From contig NZ_CP016279.1 of NCBI RefSeq assembly GCF_001542625.1, positions 4,402,001-4,466,000 of the forward strand: DNA of 64,000 bases. Reading direction: 5' to 3'. Origin of the DNA: Streptomyces griseochromogenes (GTDB lineage Bacteria; Actinomycetota; Actinomycetes; Streptomycetales; Streptomycetaceae). Position numbers and translations under genes: made by a program. The notes beneath the pieces were generated by a model that had not been told where the DNA came from, made no database searches, and saw nothing but the letters and a program-made list of their open reading frames with translations. Positions 24,989 through 33,833 of this stretch are shown in pieces. Position 1 is the stretch's first letter; each line of letters begins with the position of its first letter.

Positions 24989-27706
24989 TCAGCCTGTCGA
25001 CACCGACTGCTCCGAAGGGAGTCGGCCGTAAATGCGTTCCGGAGTCAGCGGCAGCGCGCGGTAGCGGACGCCCGTGGCGTCATGCAGCGCGTTCGCCAGC
25101 GCGGGGGCCACCGGGTTGATGCAGCACTCCGCCATCCCCTTCGCCCGCATGGGACCCACCGAGTCCGACGAGTCCACCAGGAGGACCTCGGTGCGGGGGA
25201 CGTCGGCGTAGGCGGGGATGCGGTAGTTGCGGAGGTTCGGGTTGACCATGACGCCGTTGTCGTCGACATGATGGTTCTCGGTGAGCGCGAAGCCGATCCC
25301 CTGGGCGACTCCGCCCTCCACCTGGCCCCGGACCTGCGCCGGGTTGATGACCACCCCGGCGTCCGCCGCCTGCACGCTGTACAGGATCCGTATCTCACCG
25401 GTCATCCGGTGGACGGCGATCCGGAACCCCTGTGTGTTGGAGGTGACGCTCCGGGGCGAGCCGTACGCCTTGCGGGCGGCCATGAACCGGATGCCTCGCG
25501 CCCGGGCCAGTGCGACCAGCTCGGCCAGCGACACCCGCCGGTCCCCGCAGACGACACCGTCGTCGTCCATCGAGCACATCACGAGATGGACGCCGGTGTG
25601 GGCGGCGGCGAACTCCAGGATGCGGTCGCGTACGGCGTTGGCTGCGCGCAGGACGGCGTTACCGGCCACGAAGAGGCCCGCGCTCGCGAACGCGCCGGAG
25701 TCGAATCCCGTGCGGTCGGTGTCGGACTGCACCAGCCGGATCCGCGAGGGTGTCGTGCCCAGCTGGTCGGCCGCGATCTGAACATGGGCCGTGGAGGTGC
25801 CCTCACCGAACTCGGCCGTCCCGACGGCCAGTTCGTAGATGAGGTCGTCACCCAGCGTGACCCAGGCCTCGGAGAGGTGCTCGGTCGGGGGTGCGGTCTC
25901 GTGCAGGGAACTCGCCACGCCGGTTCCGATGAGCCACTCGGGCCCCGGAGGCGGCTGGCCGGCCGTACGAGCCAGGGCGTCTCCCACCCGGTCGATGCAC
26001 TTCGCGAGGCCGTCCTCGGTGAAGAGGACGTCGTCGGGGCCCTCGTGCAGGGCGACCAGTGGCTCACCCGGCCGCACGATGTTGCGCCGGCGCAGTTCGA
26101 GGGGGTCGAGGTGCAGGGCGCGGGCGAGTTCGTCCATCGCCGACTCGACCGCGAACGCAGGCTGGGTCATTCCGTAGCCACGCAGGGCGCCGCTCGGCAC
26201 GGTGTTCGTGTAAATGGAGTAGGCGTCGTACTTCTTGTTGGGGCAGCGGTAGAGCATGACGGCGGCACCGCCCGCGTACACCGTTTCGCCGCCGTGGTTG
26301 CCGTAGGCGCCCGTGTTGGAGACGTTGCGCACCTGCACGGCCGTGAGCGTTCCGTCCGCCTTCGCGCCGAGCTTGACCGTCAACGTCATCGGGTGCCGTG
26401 GCGAGGCCGTGGTGAACTCCTCCTCGCGGGTGTACTCGAGACAGGTGGGCCGCCCTGTGTCCAGGGTGGCGAGGGCGACCAGATCCTCCGCGATCACCTC
26501 CTGTTTGCCGCCGAATCCGCCGCCGACGCGTGTGCAGAACACCCGCACCTGGTCCGGGCGCAGTGCGAACAGGTACTCCAGTTTGACCTTGGCGATCGAC
26601 GGCGACTGCGAACTGGTGCGGACGTTGAGCCGGCCGTCTTCCATCCAGGCGATCGAGCCATGGGTCTCCAGGTGCGCGTGCTGCACCCGCGGCGAGAAGT
26701 ACGTGCCCTCGTGGATCACGTCGGCCGCGGTGAATCCCGCCTCTACGTCGCCGATGTGCGAGTGGAGTTCGAGCAGGACGTTGTGGACGGGATCGCGGAT
26801 GAACGGATCGTCCGAGCCGTGCAGTTGGGGTGCGCCCTCGGCCATCGCCTCCTCGGGGTCGAACACCGCCGCCAGCTCCTCGTACTCGACGACCAGGCGC
26901 CGGCAGCCCGCCTCCGCCGCCCCGACCGTGTCGGCCAGGACCGCGGCGACGCGCTGGCCGGCGAAGCGGACCGTGTCGTCGAGGATGAAGGTGTCGTCCG
27001 GATCGACCAGGTGGTCGGTGTGGATCGCCGTGGTGAACCGTTTGCGGGGTACGTCCTGCCAGGTGTAGACCCGGTGCACGCCGGGCACCGCGAGTGCGGC
27101 GCTCTTGTCGACCGAGACGATCCGGGCGTGTGCATACGGTGAGTGCAGCACCTTGAGGTGCAGCAGGCCGTCGATGTGCGTGTCCATGGTGAACTCGGCG
27201 CGACCGGTCACCACATCGTGTCCCGCGGGCGCGCCGACGCTCGTCCCCACAGCCTTTCCCGGCGCGGCCGTCTCCACCGCGCGGACGCCCTTCACGGCGT
27301 CCTCGATGGCCCGGTAGCCGGTGCAGCGGCAGAGGTTGCCCTTCAACGCCCGTGGCAGATCCGCCTTCTGCTCCTCGGTGAAGGTCGCCGACGTCATGAT
27401 CATCCCCGCGGTGCAGAAGCCGCACTGGAAGCCCGGGGCGTCCTCGAACTGCCGCTGCATGGGATGCGGGGCGCCGGGCCGTCCGAGGCCCTCGATGGTG
27501 GTCACCTCACCGCCGTCCGCGCGGAACGCGGGGGTGATGCAGCTGTGTACGGGTTCGCCGTCCAGCCACACCGTGCAGGCGCCGCAGTCGCCGGCGTCGC
27601 ACCCCTTCTTGACACCGAAGTGGCCGAGTTCGCGCAGGAAGGTGCGCAGGCACTGCCCGGGGGCCGGTTCCCGGTCGAACTTGTGGCCATTCACCGTGTA
27701 GGTCAT
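24989..27706 (-). CDS. Molybdenum hydroxylase: fused 2Fe-2S and molybdopterin-binding subunit
   Basis: A 905-residue enzyme of the xanthine dehydrogenase/aldehyde oxidase family. Residues 1-75 are a plant-type ferredoxin with Cys36, 41, 44 and 56. The next domain holds the second cluster with Cys95, 98, 126 and 128 (FQCGFC and CRC). From about 160 the Moco-binding part includes VGGGFGGKQEV, a SGALRGYGMTQPAFAVE substrate region, and near the C-terminus the GMAECC segment with the catalytic Glu. Fusion of the Fe-S and Moco parts into one chain is less common than separate subunits. The start is fixed by the four-base overlap with the FAD subunit gene. Confidence 0.93.
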   Translation of the reverse strand: MTYTVNGHKFDREPAPGQCLRTFLRELGHFGVKKGCDAGDCGACTVWLDGEPVHSCITPAFRADGGEVTTIEGLGRPGAPHPMQRQFEDAPGFQCGFCTAGMIMTSATFTEEQKADLPRALKGNLCRCTGYRAIEDAVKGVRAVETAAPGKAVGTSVGAPAGHDVVTGRAEFTMDTHIDGLLHLKVLHSPYAHARIVSVDKSAALAVPGVHRVYTWQDVPRKRFTTAIHTDHLVDPDDTFILDDTVRFAGQRVAAVLADTVGAAEAGCRRLVVEYEELAAVFDPEEAMAEGAPQLHGSDDPFIRDPVHNVLLELHSHIGDVEAGFTAADVIHEGTYFSPRVQHAHLETHGSIAWMEDGRLNVRTSSQSPSIAKVKLEYLFALRPDQVRVFCTRVGGGFGGKQEVIAEDLVALATLDTGRPTCLEYTREEEFTTASPRHPMTLTVKLGAKADGTLTAVQVRNVSNTGAYGNHGGETVYAGGAAVMLYRCPNKKYDAYSIYTNTVPSGALRGYGMTQPAFAVESAMDELARALHLDPLELRRRNIVRPGEPLVALHEGPDDVLFTEDGLAKCIDRVGDALARTAGQPPPGPEWLIGTGVASSLHETAPPTEHLSEAWVTLGDDLIYELAVGTAEFGEGTSTAHVQIAADQLGTTPSRIRLVQSDTDRTGFDSGAFASAGLFVAGNAVLRAANAVRDRILEFAAAHTGVHLVMCSMDDDGVVCGDRRVSLAELVALARARGIRFMAARKAYGSPRSVTSNTQGFRIAVHRMTGEIRILYSVQAADAGVVINPAQVRGQVEGGVAQGIGFALTENHHVDDNGVMVNPNLRNYRIPAYADVPRTEVLLVDSSDSVGPMRAKGMAECCINPVAPALANALHDATGVRYRALPLTPERIYGRLPSEQSVSTG

Positions 27707-28530
27707 GCCAGGTCCCCAGCCGTGAGGTCGCGGCGAATCTCTTCGGCGAAGTACCGCGTGAGGTGGAGGCGGTGGTCGGGGGTCCCGTTGGGATCGGCGA
27801 ACCAGACGTCGGCCGGCAAGGCTTCGATGCTCTGCCGCAGGGTCCGGGCATCGGGCAGAGAGTCGAAGGCGATGCGTATCGGCCGTACGGTGCCGGCGGT
27901 GATGGTGAGCAACAGGTCGTTCGCTCCGGGCCGTTGGGTGCCGATGAGGAACACCGTCGAACGGCCGAGCCGGGTCAGCGTGAAGCGGCGATGCGCGGTG
28001 CGTTTCCGCAGGGCGTGCGCCGGAATGACGACGCGCCGCAGGATCTCCCCGGGAGCGAGGATGTTCTCGTGGTCGCCCGTCACGAAGTCGAGGGCGTCGA
28101 CCATCCGTACCGAGCCGTCGGAAGCCCACAGCTCGTACTGCGCCTCGAGGGCGACCGTCAGCGTGATCATCGGGCCTGCGGGCAAGGACATACAGATATT
28201 GCCCCCGACCGTCGCGGCATTCCACACCTTGAACGAGGACAGGAATGCCTCGCAGCTCTTAGGGAGAAGAATTCCAGCCGTCCAGTCGTGCGGCGGGGCG
28301 AAGGCATACAGCTCGCGTATGGTGCAGGTGGCGCTGATCTCGAGGCCCGCTTCGCCCGGGACGAGGGGCGCCCAGCGAAGCGCCGTCAGATCGATCAGTC
28401 GGCGCAGGTGCGGCTGCTCCGTGGAATAGAGCCATGTTCCGCCTGCGAGCCAGGCATCGCCCTCGTGCCAGTCCGTGCCTGGCCGGTCGGACGGTCGCCG
28501 GACGACTTCGGTGATGGTGTTCAGGTCCAT
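27703..28530 (-). CDS. FAD-binding subunit of the molybdenum hydroxylase
   Basis: A 275-residue protein of the CO-dehydrogenase medium-subunit type (CoxM). It shows the two FAD-binding patches, AGGTWL near residue 30 and ATVGGNICMSLPAGP near 105-120, and a CO_deh_flav_C-like C-terminal domain (RFTLTRLGRSTVFL). It passes electrons from the 2Fe-2S clusters to NAD+ or another acceptor. It is the first gene of the operon; its stop overlaps the start of the large subunit. No XdhC-type maturation factor is adjacent, and the substrate (purine, aldehyde or N-heterocycle) is unknown. Confidence 0.9.
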   Translation of the reverse strand: MDLNTITEVVRRPSDRPGTDWHEGDAWLAGGTWLYSTEQPHLRRLIDLTALRWAPLVPGEAGLEISATCTIRELYAFAPPHDWTAGILLPKSCEAFLSSFKVWNAATVGGNICMSLPAGPMITLTVALEAQYELWASDGSVRMVDALDFVTGDHENILAPGEILRRVVIPAHALRKRTAHRRFTLTRLGRSTVFLIGTQRPGANDLLLTITAGTVRPIRIAFDSLPDARTLRQSIEALPADVWFADPNGTPDHRLHLTRYFAEEIRRDLTAGDLA

Positions 28531-28997
28531 GGGAACCGACCTACGGAGACGACTCGCCCGTGGTACTGGTCGAGTTCATCTTCCGCCCACGGACATTCGG
28601 CTTGAGATTCCGGCGTATTCGTCGAATTCTGAACGTTTTTCTCAGCGTATCGCAGCACGCCGGTGGCGGCCCGAGCAGGCGAGAACGGAGGGCAGTCACC
28701 ACACAGGCGGCTCGGGATCTGTGCTCCGGTCTGCGGATCGGCGATCATGCGGACGACATCGCAGTCACCTGGAAGGGGCTGGCCTCGATGCCACCGACAT
28801 GCCCCCAGGGCGCCTGCGGGAACCGCGCGTGGTGTGGCGCTGCGCCGCAGGTGACAGGATGTGTACCCCGGCCGTGTCCCGGCAGCGGCCCCCGTGACCG
28901 GACAGCGCCTCCCCGTAATGGGAACTGCCCATCCCGATTTGGTTACTGCCAATAGACGCAAAGTGAATAAGGCAAACTAAATACGCTGGGTCGGATA
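28531..28997. other. Intergenic region, no supported gene
   Basis: About 465 bases upstream of the molybdenum hydroxylase operon. It must contain its promoter. Open frames on both strands have no family resemblance. Confidence 0.4.
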
Positions 28998-29243
28998 CAC
29001 CATGAGGTGGTCATCGGCAATAGCCGGGGCTCGGAAACCCTCGAAGCCGTCATGGGCAGGTCGGGGTCGATGGCCCGCGCGGCAACGGCCGAGGGAGCGG
29101 CGAAACCGGAGCTCGTGTTTCTCTCGGTGCCGTTCTTCGCCGTGCCGGAACTGACAGACCTCGCCGACTGGTCCGGGAAGATCGTCGTCGACACTACGAA
29201 TCAGTTCGCTGCGGCCGACCCCTGGCGGGGCCGGACGCCCTGA
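28998..29243 (+). pseudogene. Fragment of an NAD(P)-binding F420-reductase-like protein
   Basis: HEVVIGNSRGSETL, then a Gly/Ala-rich stretch and ELVFLSVPFFAVPEL, and finally GKIVVDTTNQFAA, match the N-terminal Rossmann domain of NADPH-dependent F420 reductase-like proteins. The preceding GxGxxG motif and the whole C-terminal domain are absent, so this is a remnant. An intact relative lies at 60883-61530. Confidence 0.6.
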
Positions 29244-29367
29244 TTCGGCAGGGATCTTCAGCTCGAATCCCTTGCCAAGCCTCCTGGGTGCCGGTGCCGA
29301 CACCGCAAGGCACACCGTTGCCCCTCACGCGCACGGCATGCCGTCCAGCGATCGGAAAGGAAACACC

Positions 29368-29949
29368 CTAGTCGTCGACCCCCAGATCGGCGCGCATGGA
29401 CCGCTTGAGTGCTGCCAGGTAAGGCCAGACCTCCTTGTGGAATTCATCCTCCAGGGTGGCCAGTTCCTCCGCGTATGTGGAGGGCGCCGCTTCATACTTC
29501 CTGAGCTTGCCGTACGCGGCGTTCAGACGCGTCTTCGCCGTACTGGAGGCGCGCAACACCGTCTCCGGAACGATCATCTGGGATTCCGCGTAGCTGTCCC
29601 GATAAGCCTGCCTGCCCGCCTCCAGATTCTCCAAGGACGTGGCAATGTCCTCGCTGCGTTGAAGCGCGTAGAGGTAGTTGGTCATCGCCGTCAGGTACTG
29701 GCGTGAGGCAGTGTTCAGTGTGATGTAGCAGGTGCGCCGCCGTTCAAGGCTCTCGCGCTGCCATTGTCTGGCTTGCTCCGCCCTGAGCAACTCCTCTGCA
29801 TGACCGCGTTCCTCGCGTCGTTGTTCCGCGGCGGCCTCAAGCTCCATGCGCTTGGTGCGGTCCGCGCGGGTCTGTGTCAGCAGCGCGGCTCCCAGCGTTC
29901 CCGCTACGCCTACCATGGCGATCAACAAACCCGTCCAACTGGCGTCCAT
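29368..29949 (-). CDS. Membrane-anchored coiled-coil protein of unknown function
   Basis: A 193-residue protein with one N-terminal membrane helix (LLIAMVGVAGTLGAALLT, about 7-24), a highly charged coiled coil (about 28-70, rich in Glu, Arg and Gln) and a helical tail. The ATG at 29949 follows AAGGGGGG. Such small signal-anchor helical proteins are frequent in actinobacteria; no motif points to a reaction. It might be a scaffold or stress protein. No operon partner is obvious. Confidence 0.7.
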   Translation of the reverse strand: MDASWTGLLIAMVGVAGTLGAALLTQTRADRTKRMELEAAAEQRREERGHAEELLRAEQARQWQRESLERRRTCYITLNTASRQYLTAMTNYLYALQRSEDIATSLENLEAGRQAYRDSYAESQMIVPETVLRASSTAKTRLNAAYGKLRKYEAAPSTYAEELATLEDEFHKEVWPYLAALKRSMRADLGVDD

Positions 29950-30398
29950 GAAGCCCCCCTTGTGTGAAGTCGGCAGACCTCGCCCCACGGCAGACACACC
30001 CCGGTACGCCTCTGCGGAACTCTCGGATTCCTCAGGCCGCCGCCGGTAGCCGTGAAGCGGGGTCTCGCTCATCATTTTGACCGGGCCGAGCACAGGACAC
30101 CGAGCAGCGGGCCGACCACGACCAGGCTCCCGAGGACGAGCGCGACGACGACATCGCGGAGGCGGGGCCAGGGCGGGTTTCAGATGTGGCTCGACGGACT
30201 GCTGGTTCGTTACTGCCGACGGAGAGAGGCGGGCCAGCTGTCGTCCCGGAACTCGGCGGGGATCTCGTTCTCCCACGGTTCGATGCCGCGGCGCTCCAGC
30301 TCGTCGAAGAGAGCGGACGGACGCGCGGTGGGCGGTGCTGGAGACGTTGGTGTCGAAGGACAAGCATCCCGGAGGGCCAACGGTTTGCCGGGCCGGCT
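29950..30398. other. Intergenic region with possible gene debris
   Basis: About 450 bases. On the minus strand a frame reads ALFDELERRGIEPWENEIPAEFRDDSWPASLRRQ, which looks protein-like, but it has a low-complexity Pro/Thr upstream part and no start with a ribosome binding site. It may be the end of a broken gene. Otherwise nothing recognised. Confidence 0.35.
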
Positions 30399-31874
30399 TC
30401 ACCTCAGGGCTCGCGTGATGACCCGTTCCATCACTGTCTCGGGCAGTGCCGGGTTGTTCGCGGCGGCACGGGCGAGGGAGCTGTCGGCGGCGTCGATCAG
30501 GGTTTCCAGGACCGGGAGGGCCAGAGCGGGATGAGCGGCCGCGCGGCGCCGTGTGTCGGAATCCCGGGCGGCCAGGCAGAGCAACAGTGTCTCGGACCGT
30601 GCCGCCGGGTGGCGCGCGATCTCTCGCAGGGCGCGGCTGGTGCCGGCCGGGTTCGCCGCCATGCGGTGCAGCAGGGCGGCGGGACAGCCGGGGTGGCGGG
30701 CGACCGCGGCGAAGACGGGCGGCCCGTGCCGTTCGACCAGTTCGGTGAGCCGTTCCGGAGCCAGTTCCGGGCGGGCGGCGATCCGCTGGGCCACTGCGAT
30801 GTCAGGGTCGGTGGCGAGCTGTTCGGCGAGATGGCCGGGCAGCCGTGTCCGGTCGGCGGCGAGCGCTCTGGCCTGCGCCACCCGACTCGTGGCCAGCGTG
30901 CGGAGCTCAAGCTCGGTGGCGGACTCGACGCGGGGTGCCGGTTCGCCGGGCAGTCGTTCGCGAGCGGCGAGAGTGGTGAGCAGGCCGAGCGGGACGGCCG
31001 GGTTCTCCGCTGTGGCCCGGCGGACCTCAGGAGCGGGGTCGGCGGCGAGTGTGCGCAGCAGCGCTTCGGGGACGGCGGGATTCGCGGCGATCACAGCGCG
31101 GACGTCGCAGGAGGGGTGTGCGGCGAGACGGTTCAGGAAGTCGGCCGGCAGGTCGGTGCGGGCGGCGAACGTCGTGACCGTCCAGATCTCGGGGGCGTCC
31201 AGGAAATCAGCGAGCCCTTCGGGCGGCACGGCCGGATGGCCGGCGGCCGCCAGCCGGACGCGCCGGATGCCGGGTGTGTGGTCCGCGCACTCCGTCTCGC
31301 GGCGGTGGCATGCACCGCAGCGGGTCGGGGCCGGCCACCCGCCGTCGGCGAGGAGGGCGGCGAGCAGCGAGGGCGGCGCGTTCTCGTTGCCGGCGACGGC
31401 CTGCCGGACGACGGTGCTGGGGTGCCGGGCGAGGTGGGGGAGCAGCTCGGGCGGAAGGTGTGGGCTCCCGGCGGCGCCGGCGACCACCGCCGGGTCCGGG
31501 TCATGGGCGAGGGAGGCGATGACGTCGGCGGGTGCGTCGAGGGCGTAGGCGACCTCCTGCCGTACCTCGGGGTCTGCATCGGTGGCGGCCTTTCGCCAGG
31601 CGGCGACCGGTGCCACCCCACCGAGAACCGCGTCGAGTAGACGTCCGGGATGGTCCGGGGGAATCTCGGGCCACGGAACCAGCCCGCCCCGGACCAGCGG
31701 ACAGGTGAGCGACGGGTTGCCGACGGTGAGCAGGAGTCTGATCTGCGGGGGCGTCAGCCGCTCACGATCGGCCAGTGTGAACAGGACCTCCTCGTCGCCG
31801 CTCGCCACGAGCCGGGCGAACAGTCCGGCGGGCAGGGCCGGGTTCTCGGCCAGTCCCAGCAGCGCTTCACGCAA
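30399..31874 (-). CDS. Leucine-rich-repeat-variant (LRV/HEAT-like) protein with a Cys cluster
   Basis: About 491 residues, almost all made of short helical repeats of the LRV type: units such as LAENPALPAGLFARLV, VIAANPAVPEALLRTLA, ATAENPAVPLGLLTTLA and AAANNPALPETVMERV recur about every 24 residues. Near the middle is a CGACHRRETECADH segment that could bind zinc or an iron-sulfur cluster. LRV proteins form curved solenoids for binding other molecules. The TTG at 31874 is preferred because it follows GGGGGGTGGG and begins exactly at the first repeat; an upstream ATG would add a poor N-terminus. It is divergent from the lectin gene. Confidence 0.8.
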   Translation of the reverse strand: MREALLGLAENPALPAGLFARLVASGDEEVLFTLADRERLTPPQIRLLLTVGNPSLTCPLVRGGLVPWPEIPPDHPGRLLDAVLGGVAPVAAWRKAATDADPEVRQEVAYALDAPADVIASLAHDPDPAVVAGAAGSPHLPPELLPHLARHPSTVVRQAVAGNENAPPSLLAALLADGGWPAPTRCGACHRRETECADHTPGIRRVRLAAAGHPAVPPEGLADFLDAPEIWTVTTFAARTDLPADFLNRLAAHPSCDVRAVIAANPAVPEALLRTLAADPAPEVRRATAENPAVPLGLLTTLAARERLPGEPAPRVESATELELRTLATSRVAQARALAADRTRLPGHLAEQLATDPDIAVAQRIAARPELAPERLTELVERHGPPVFAAVARHPGCPAALLHRMAANPAGTSRALREIARHPAARSETLLLCLAARDSDTRRRAAAHPALALPVLETLIDAADSSLARAAANNPALPETVMERVITRALR

Positions 31875-32216
31875 ACGGTCCCACCCCCCACGACTGGCTC
31901 TGCCGGCCGCCTGGTGGCTGCCAACGGCAGGTTGATGTAACAGCAAGGGCCGCTCGACCGTCCATCGCATATCGCGGGGGACGGACCATGGTGGACGGCC
32001 AGGACGGGAAGGCGTCGGCATTCATCTGTAGCGGTCAGACCATATGGAACCGGCCATACCGGATAGTGCGTCGCACATCGGATTGAAGTGTTCATGTCCG
32101 ACCCATAGCGTGTGCGAGGCACGCCGGCCGGGTGACAACCGGTACCACGGCACACAGCCGCACACTCGTGCCCGCCCCTCGACCAAGAGCGGGCCGCCAC
32201 CAAGGGGAGGACCATC
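31875..32216. other. Divergent promoter region
   Basis: About 340 bases between the LRV gene and the lectin gene, with relatively AT-rich DNA around 32030-32100. It should hold both promoters. No gene seen. Confidence 0.4.
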
Positions 32217-32744
32217 ATGAACCTCCGCACAACTGCCCTCACCACCCGCATCGCGAGACCGGCGGCAGTCGTGTTCGCCACCGCGGCGATGCTGCTGGCC
32301 GGCACCACGGCCGCGCACGCCGTCACACCCACGCCCACACCCAAGGGTCCGGCCATCGCCAACGGGCAGACCTACTACTACGCGCTCAAGAACCAGAACA
32401 CAGGTCGCTGCGTGGACGACTCCTGGGACTACGGTCTGCGCGCGTTCACCTGTAACGGGCTCAACTACCAGAACTTCAACTGGTACAACCAGTCCGACGG
32501 CACCTGGGTCATCCAGAACCAGAACACCGGCCGCTGCATCGACGACAGCACTGCTTACGGCCTGCGTGCCTTCAGCTGCAACTACCAGTCGTTCCAGCGG
32601 TGGACGATCGTCTATCAGTCCGACGGCACGAAGACGTTGAAGAACCAGAACACCGGCCGCGTCATCGACGACAGCACCGACTTCGGCCTGCGTGCCTTCG
32701 GGTACAACGCACTGTCCTACCAGCGGTTCACGTTCGTCGGCTGA
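32217..32744 (+). CDS. Secreted ricin-type beta-trefoil lectin-like protein
   Basis: A 175-residue protein with a signal peptide (cleavage after AHA near residue 35) and a short Pro/Thr linker. Three tandem repeats of about 42 residues follow, each with KNQNTGRC(I/V)DDS and YGLRAFxCN, the RICIN domain QxW-type plan. Repeats one and two keep a Cys pair (C65/C79 and C107/C121), while in repeat three both are replaced (V149 and Y163). Such domains bind sugars outside the cell. The whole protein is a free-standing lectin without an enzyme domain. The ATG follows GGGGAGGA. A terminator hairpin follows. Confidence 0.85.
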   Translation: MNLRTTALTTRIARPAAVVFATAAMLLAGTTAAHAVTPTPTPKGPAIANGQTYYYALKNQNTGRCVDDSWDYGLRAFTCNGLNYQNFNWYNQSDGTWVIQNQNTGRCIDDSTAYGLRAFSCNYQSFQRWTIVYQSDGTKTLKNQNTGRVIDDSTDFGLRAFGYNALSYQRFTFVG

Positions 32745-32755
32745 CACATCAGCTT

Positions 32756-32797
32756 GCCAGTGCCGGTTGCGCCGTTGCCGACGTGTCCGGCACTGGC
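32756..32797 (+). terminator. Hairpin terminator after the lectin gene
   Basis: GCCAGTGCCGG (32756-32766) pairs perfectly with CCGGCACTGGC (32787-32797), an 11-bp GC-rich stem starting 12 bases after the stop codon. Confidence 0.65.
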
Positions 32798-32891
32798 GCT
32801 TCGGACAAGGCCTGCTCAGACCATGCGGATGGACGCCAGGACTACCGACAGGTCGTGGACGCCACGCCTTCGCTGAGAGCGGCCCGGTCGA

Positions 32892-32914
32892 TTGTCAGTG
32901 GCCGTCCCTAGAGT
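32892..32914 (+). promoter_or_regulatory. RecA-NDp/PafBC-type DNA-damage promoter
   Basis: TTGTCAGTG (32892-32900), an 8-base spacer and TAGAGT (32909-32914) match fully the mycobacterial consensus tTGTCRgtg-N8-TAnnnT that PafBC activates after DNA damage. The predicted transcription start falls at or one base before the ATG of the next gene, so its mRNA would be leaderless. Confidence 0.65.
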
Positions 32915-32921
32915 GCTTGGC

Positions 32922-33833
32922 ATGGGAACAACGCCGTTGGAACAAGTACTGCGCGAGGATCCGGACGACCTCGCCGCCTGGCGTGCCTACATCGACGTGC
33001 TGCAGGAGTGGAACGACCCCCGGGGCAGATTGGTCGAGCTGGAACTGCACCTCGCGCGCGAGGTGCGGCATGACGAACGCGAGGCACTGCAGCGCGAGAT
33101 CGACCAGCTGACGCAGCGGCATCAGGAGAGCTGGGACGCCGAACTGCCGGAAGGCGTGAAGGCCGTTGCGCGCCGGTACGGCTTTGCCACCAAGGTGGCC
33201 GTCGACTGGTCACAGCAGGCGCCCGCACGCATAGCCGAGGCCCTGCGGAGCCGTTTCGTGACCGCGCTGCGCATCCGGCCGGGCACCGCTGCGGAGGAGG
33301 CGGACGCCGAGTATTGGAGCGACGAGCCCGACTACGACGAGAACGACATGCCGCTCCCGCCGCCACCCCATGAAGCCGGTGCTCTCGCGGACGTTGACTT
33401 CGGAGGGATCCGCGAGCTGGACCTCTCGTACTTCCGTATCGCCGATCCCGGTGCCAAGAGCCTTGCCGCCGCGGCCTCGGCCGGGCGGATCGAGACGCTC
33501 GACCTGCGCTACTGCGCCATCGGCAGCGACGGCGCGGCAGCCCTGGCCACCTCCGGGAACTTCAGCGACGTCCGGCGTCTGCACCTCCAGTACAACCGGC
33601 TCACCGGCGACGGTGTGCGGGCGCTGGCCCGCTTCGGGCGGCTTGAGGAGCTCGACCTGCGATACAACCGGATCGGCGCGGACGGCGCACAGGCTCTGAT
33701 CGAGGCGCCGTTCACCGGTTCCCTCAAGCGCCTCCTGCTCTACCGCCACGACGTCTCCGACGCCGGTGCGAAGAAGCTGGCGTCCGCCCCTCAGCTCCCG
33801 ACCACCCTGCGCAGCATTTGGAGGAGCGTATGA
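32922..33833 (+). CDS. TIGR02996-domain leucine-rich-repeat protein
   Basis: A 303-residue protein. Residues 1-45 match the TIGR02996 repeat-companion domain (LREDPDDLAAWRAYIDVLQEWNDPRGRLVELE). An acidic, Pro-rich linker (about 130-150) leads to at least four LRR units such as IRELDLSYFRIAD, IETLDLRYCAIGSDGAAAL, VRRLHLQYNRLTGDGVRAL and LEELDLRYNRIGADGAQAL, of the ribonuclease-inhibitor type. LRRs bind protein partners. No ribosome binding site is visible before the ATG, which fits the leaderless promoter directly upstream. Its stop overlaps the next start (ATGA), so it probably works with the oxygenase. Confidence 0.85.
   Translation: MGTTPLEQVLREDPDDLAAWRAYIDVLQEWNDPRGRLVELELHLAREVRHDEREALQREIDQLTQRHQESWDAELPEGVKAVARRYGFATKVAVDWSQQAPARIAEALRSRFVTALRIRPGTAAEEADAEYWSDEPDYDENDMPLPPPPHEAGALADVDFGGIRELDLSYFRIADPGAKSLAAAASAGRIETLDLRYCAIGSDGAAALATSGNFSDVRRLHLQYNRLTGDGVRALARFGRLEELDLRYNRIGADGAQALIEAPFTGSLKRLLLYRHDVSDAGAKKLASAPQLPTTLRSIWRSV

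Noticed and set aside
24971..27142. A 723-codon open frame opposite the molybdenum hydroxylase
   Set aside because: It is a GC-rich mirror of a well-supported enzyme gene, with Val/Gly/Arg-rich low-complexity sequence and no domain.
28521..28961. A 146-codon minus-strand frame upstream of the FAD subunit
   Set aside because: It overlaps the promoter region and has no domain, signal or ribosome binding site.
30076..30420. A minus-strand frame ending SALFDELERRGIEPWENEIPAEF
   Set aside because: It looks protein-like at its end but has a low-complexity upstream part and no convincing start, so it is described only as possible debris.
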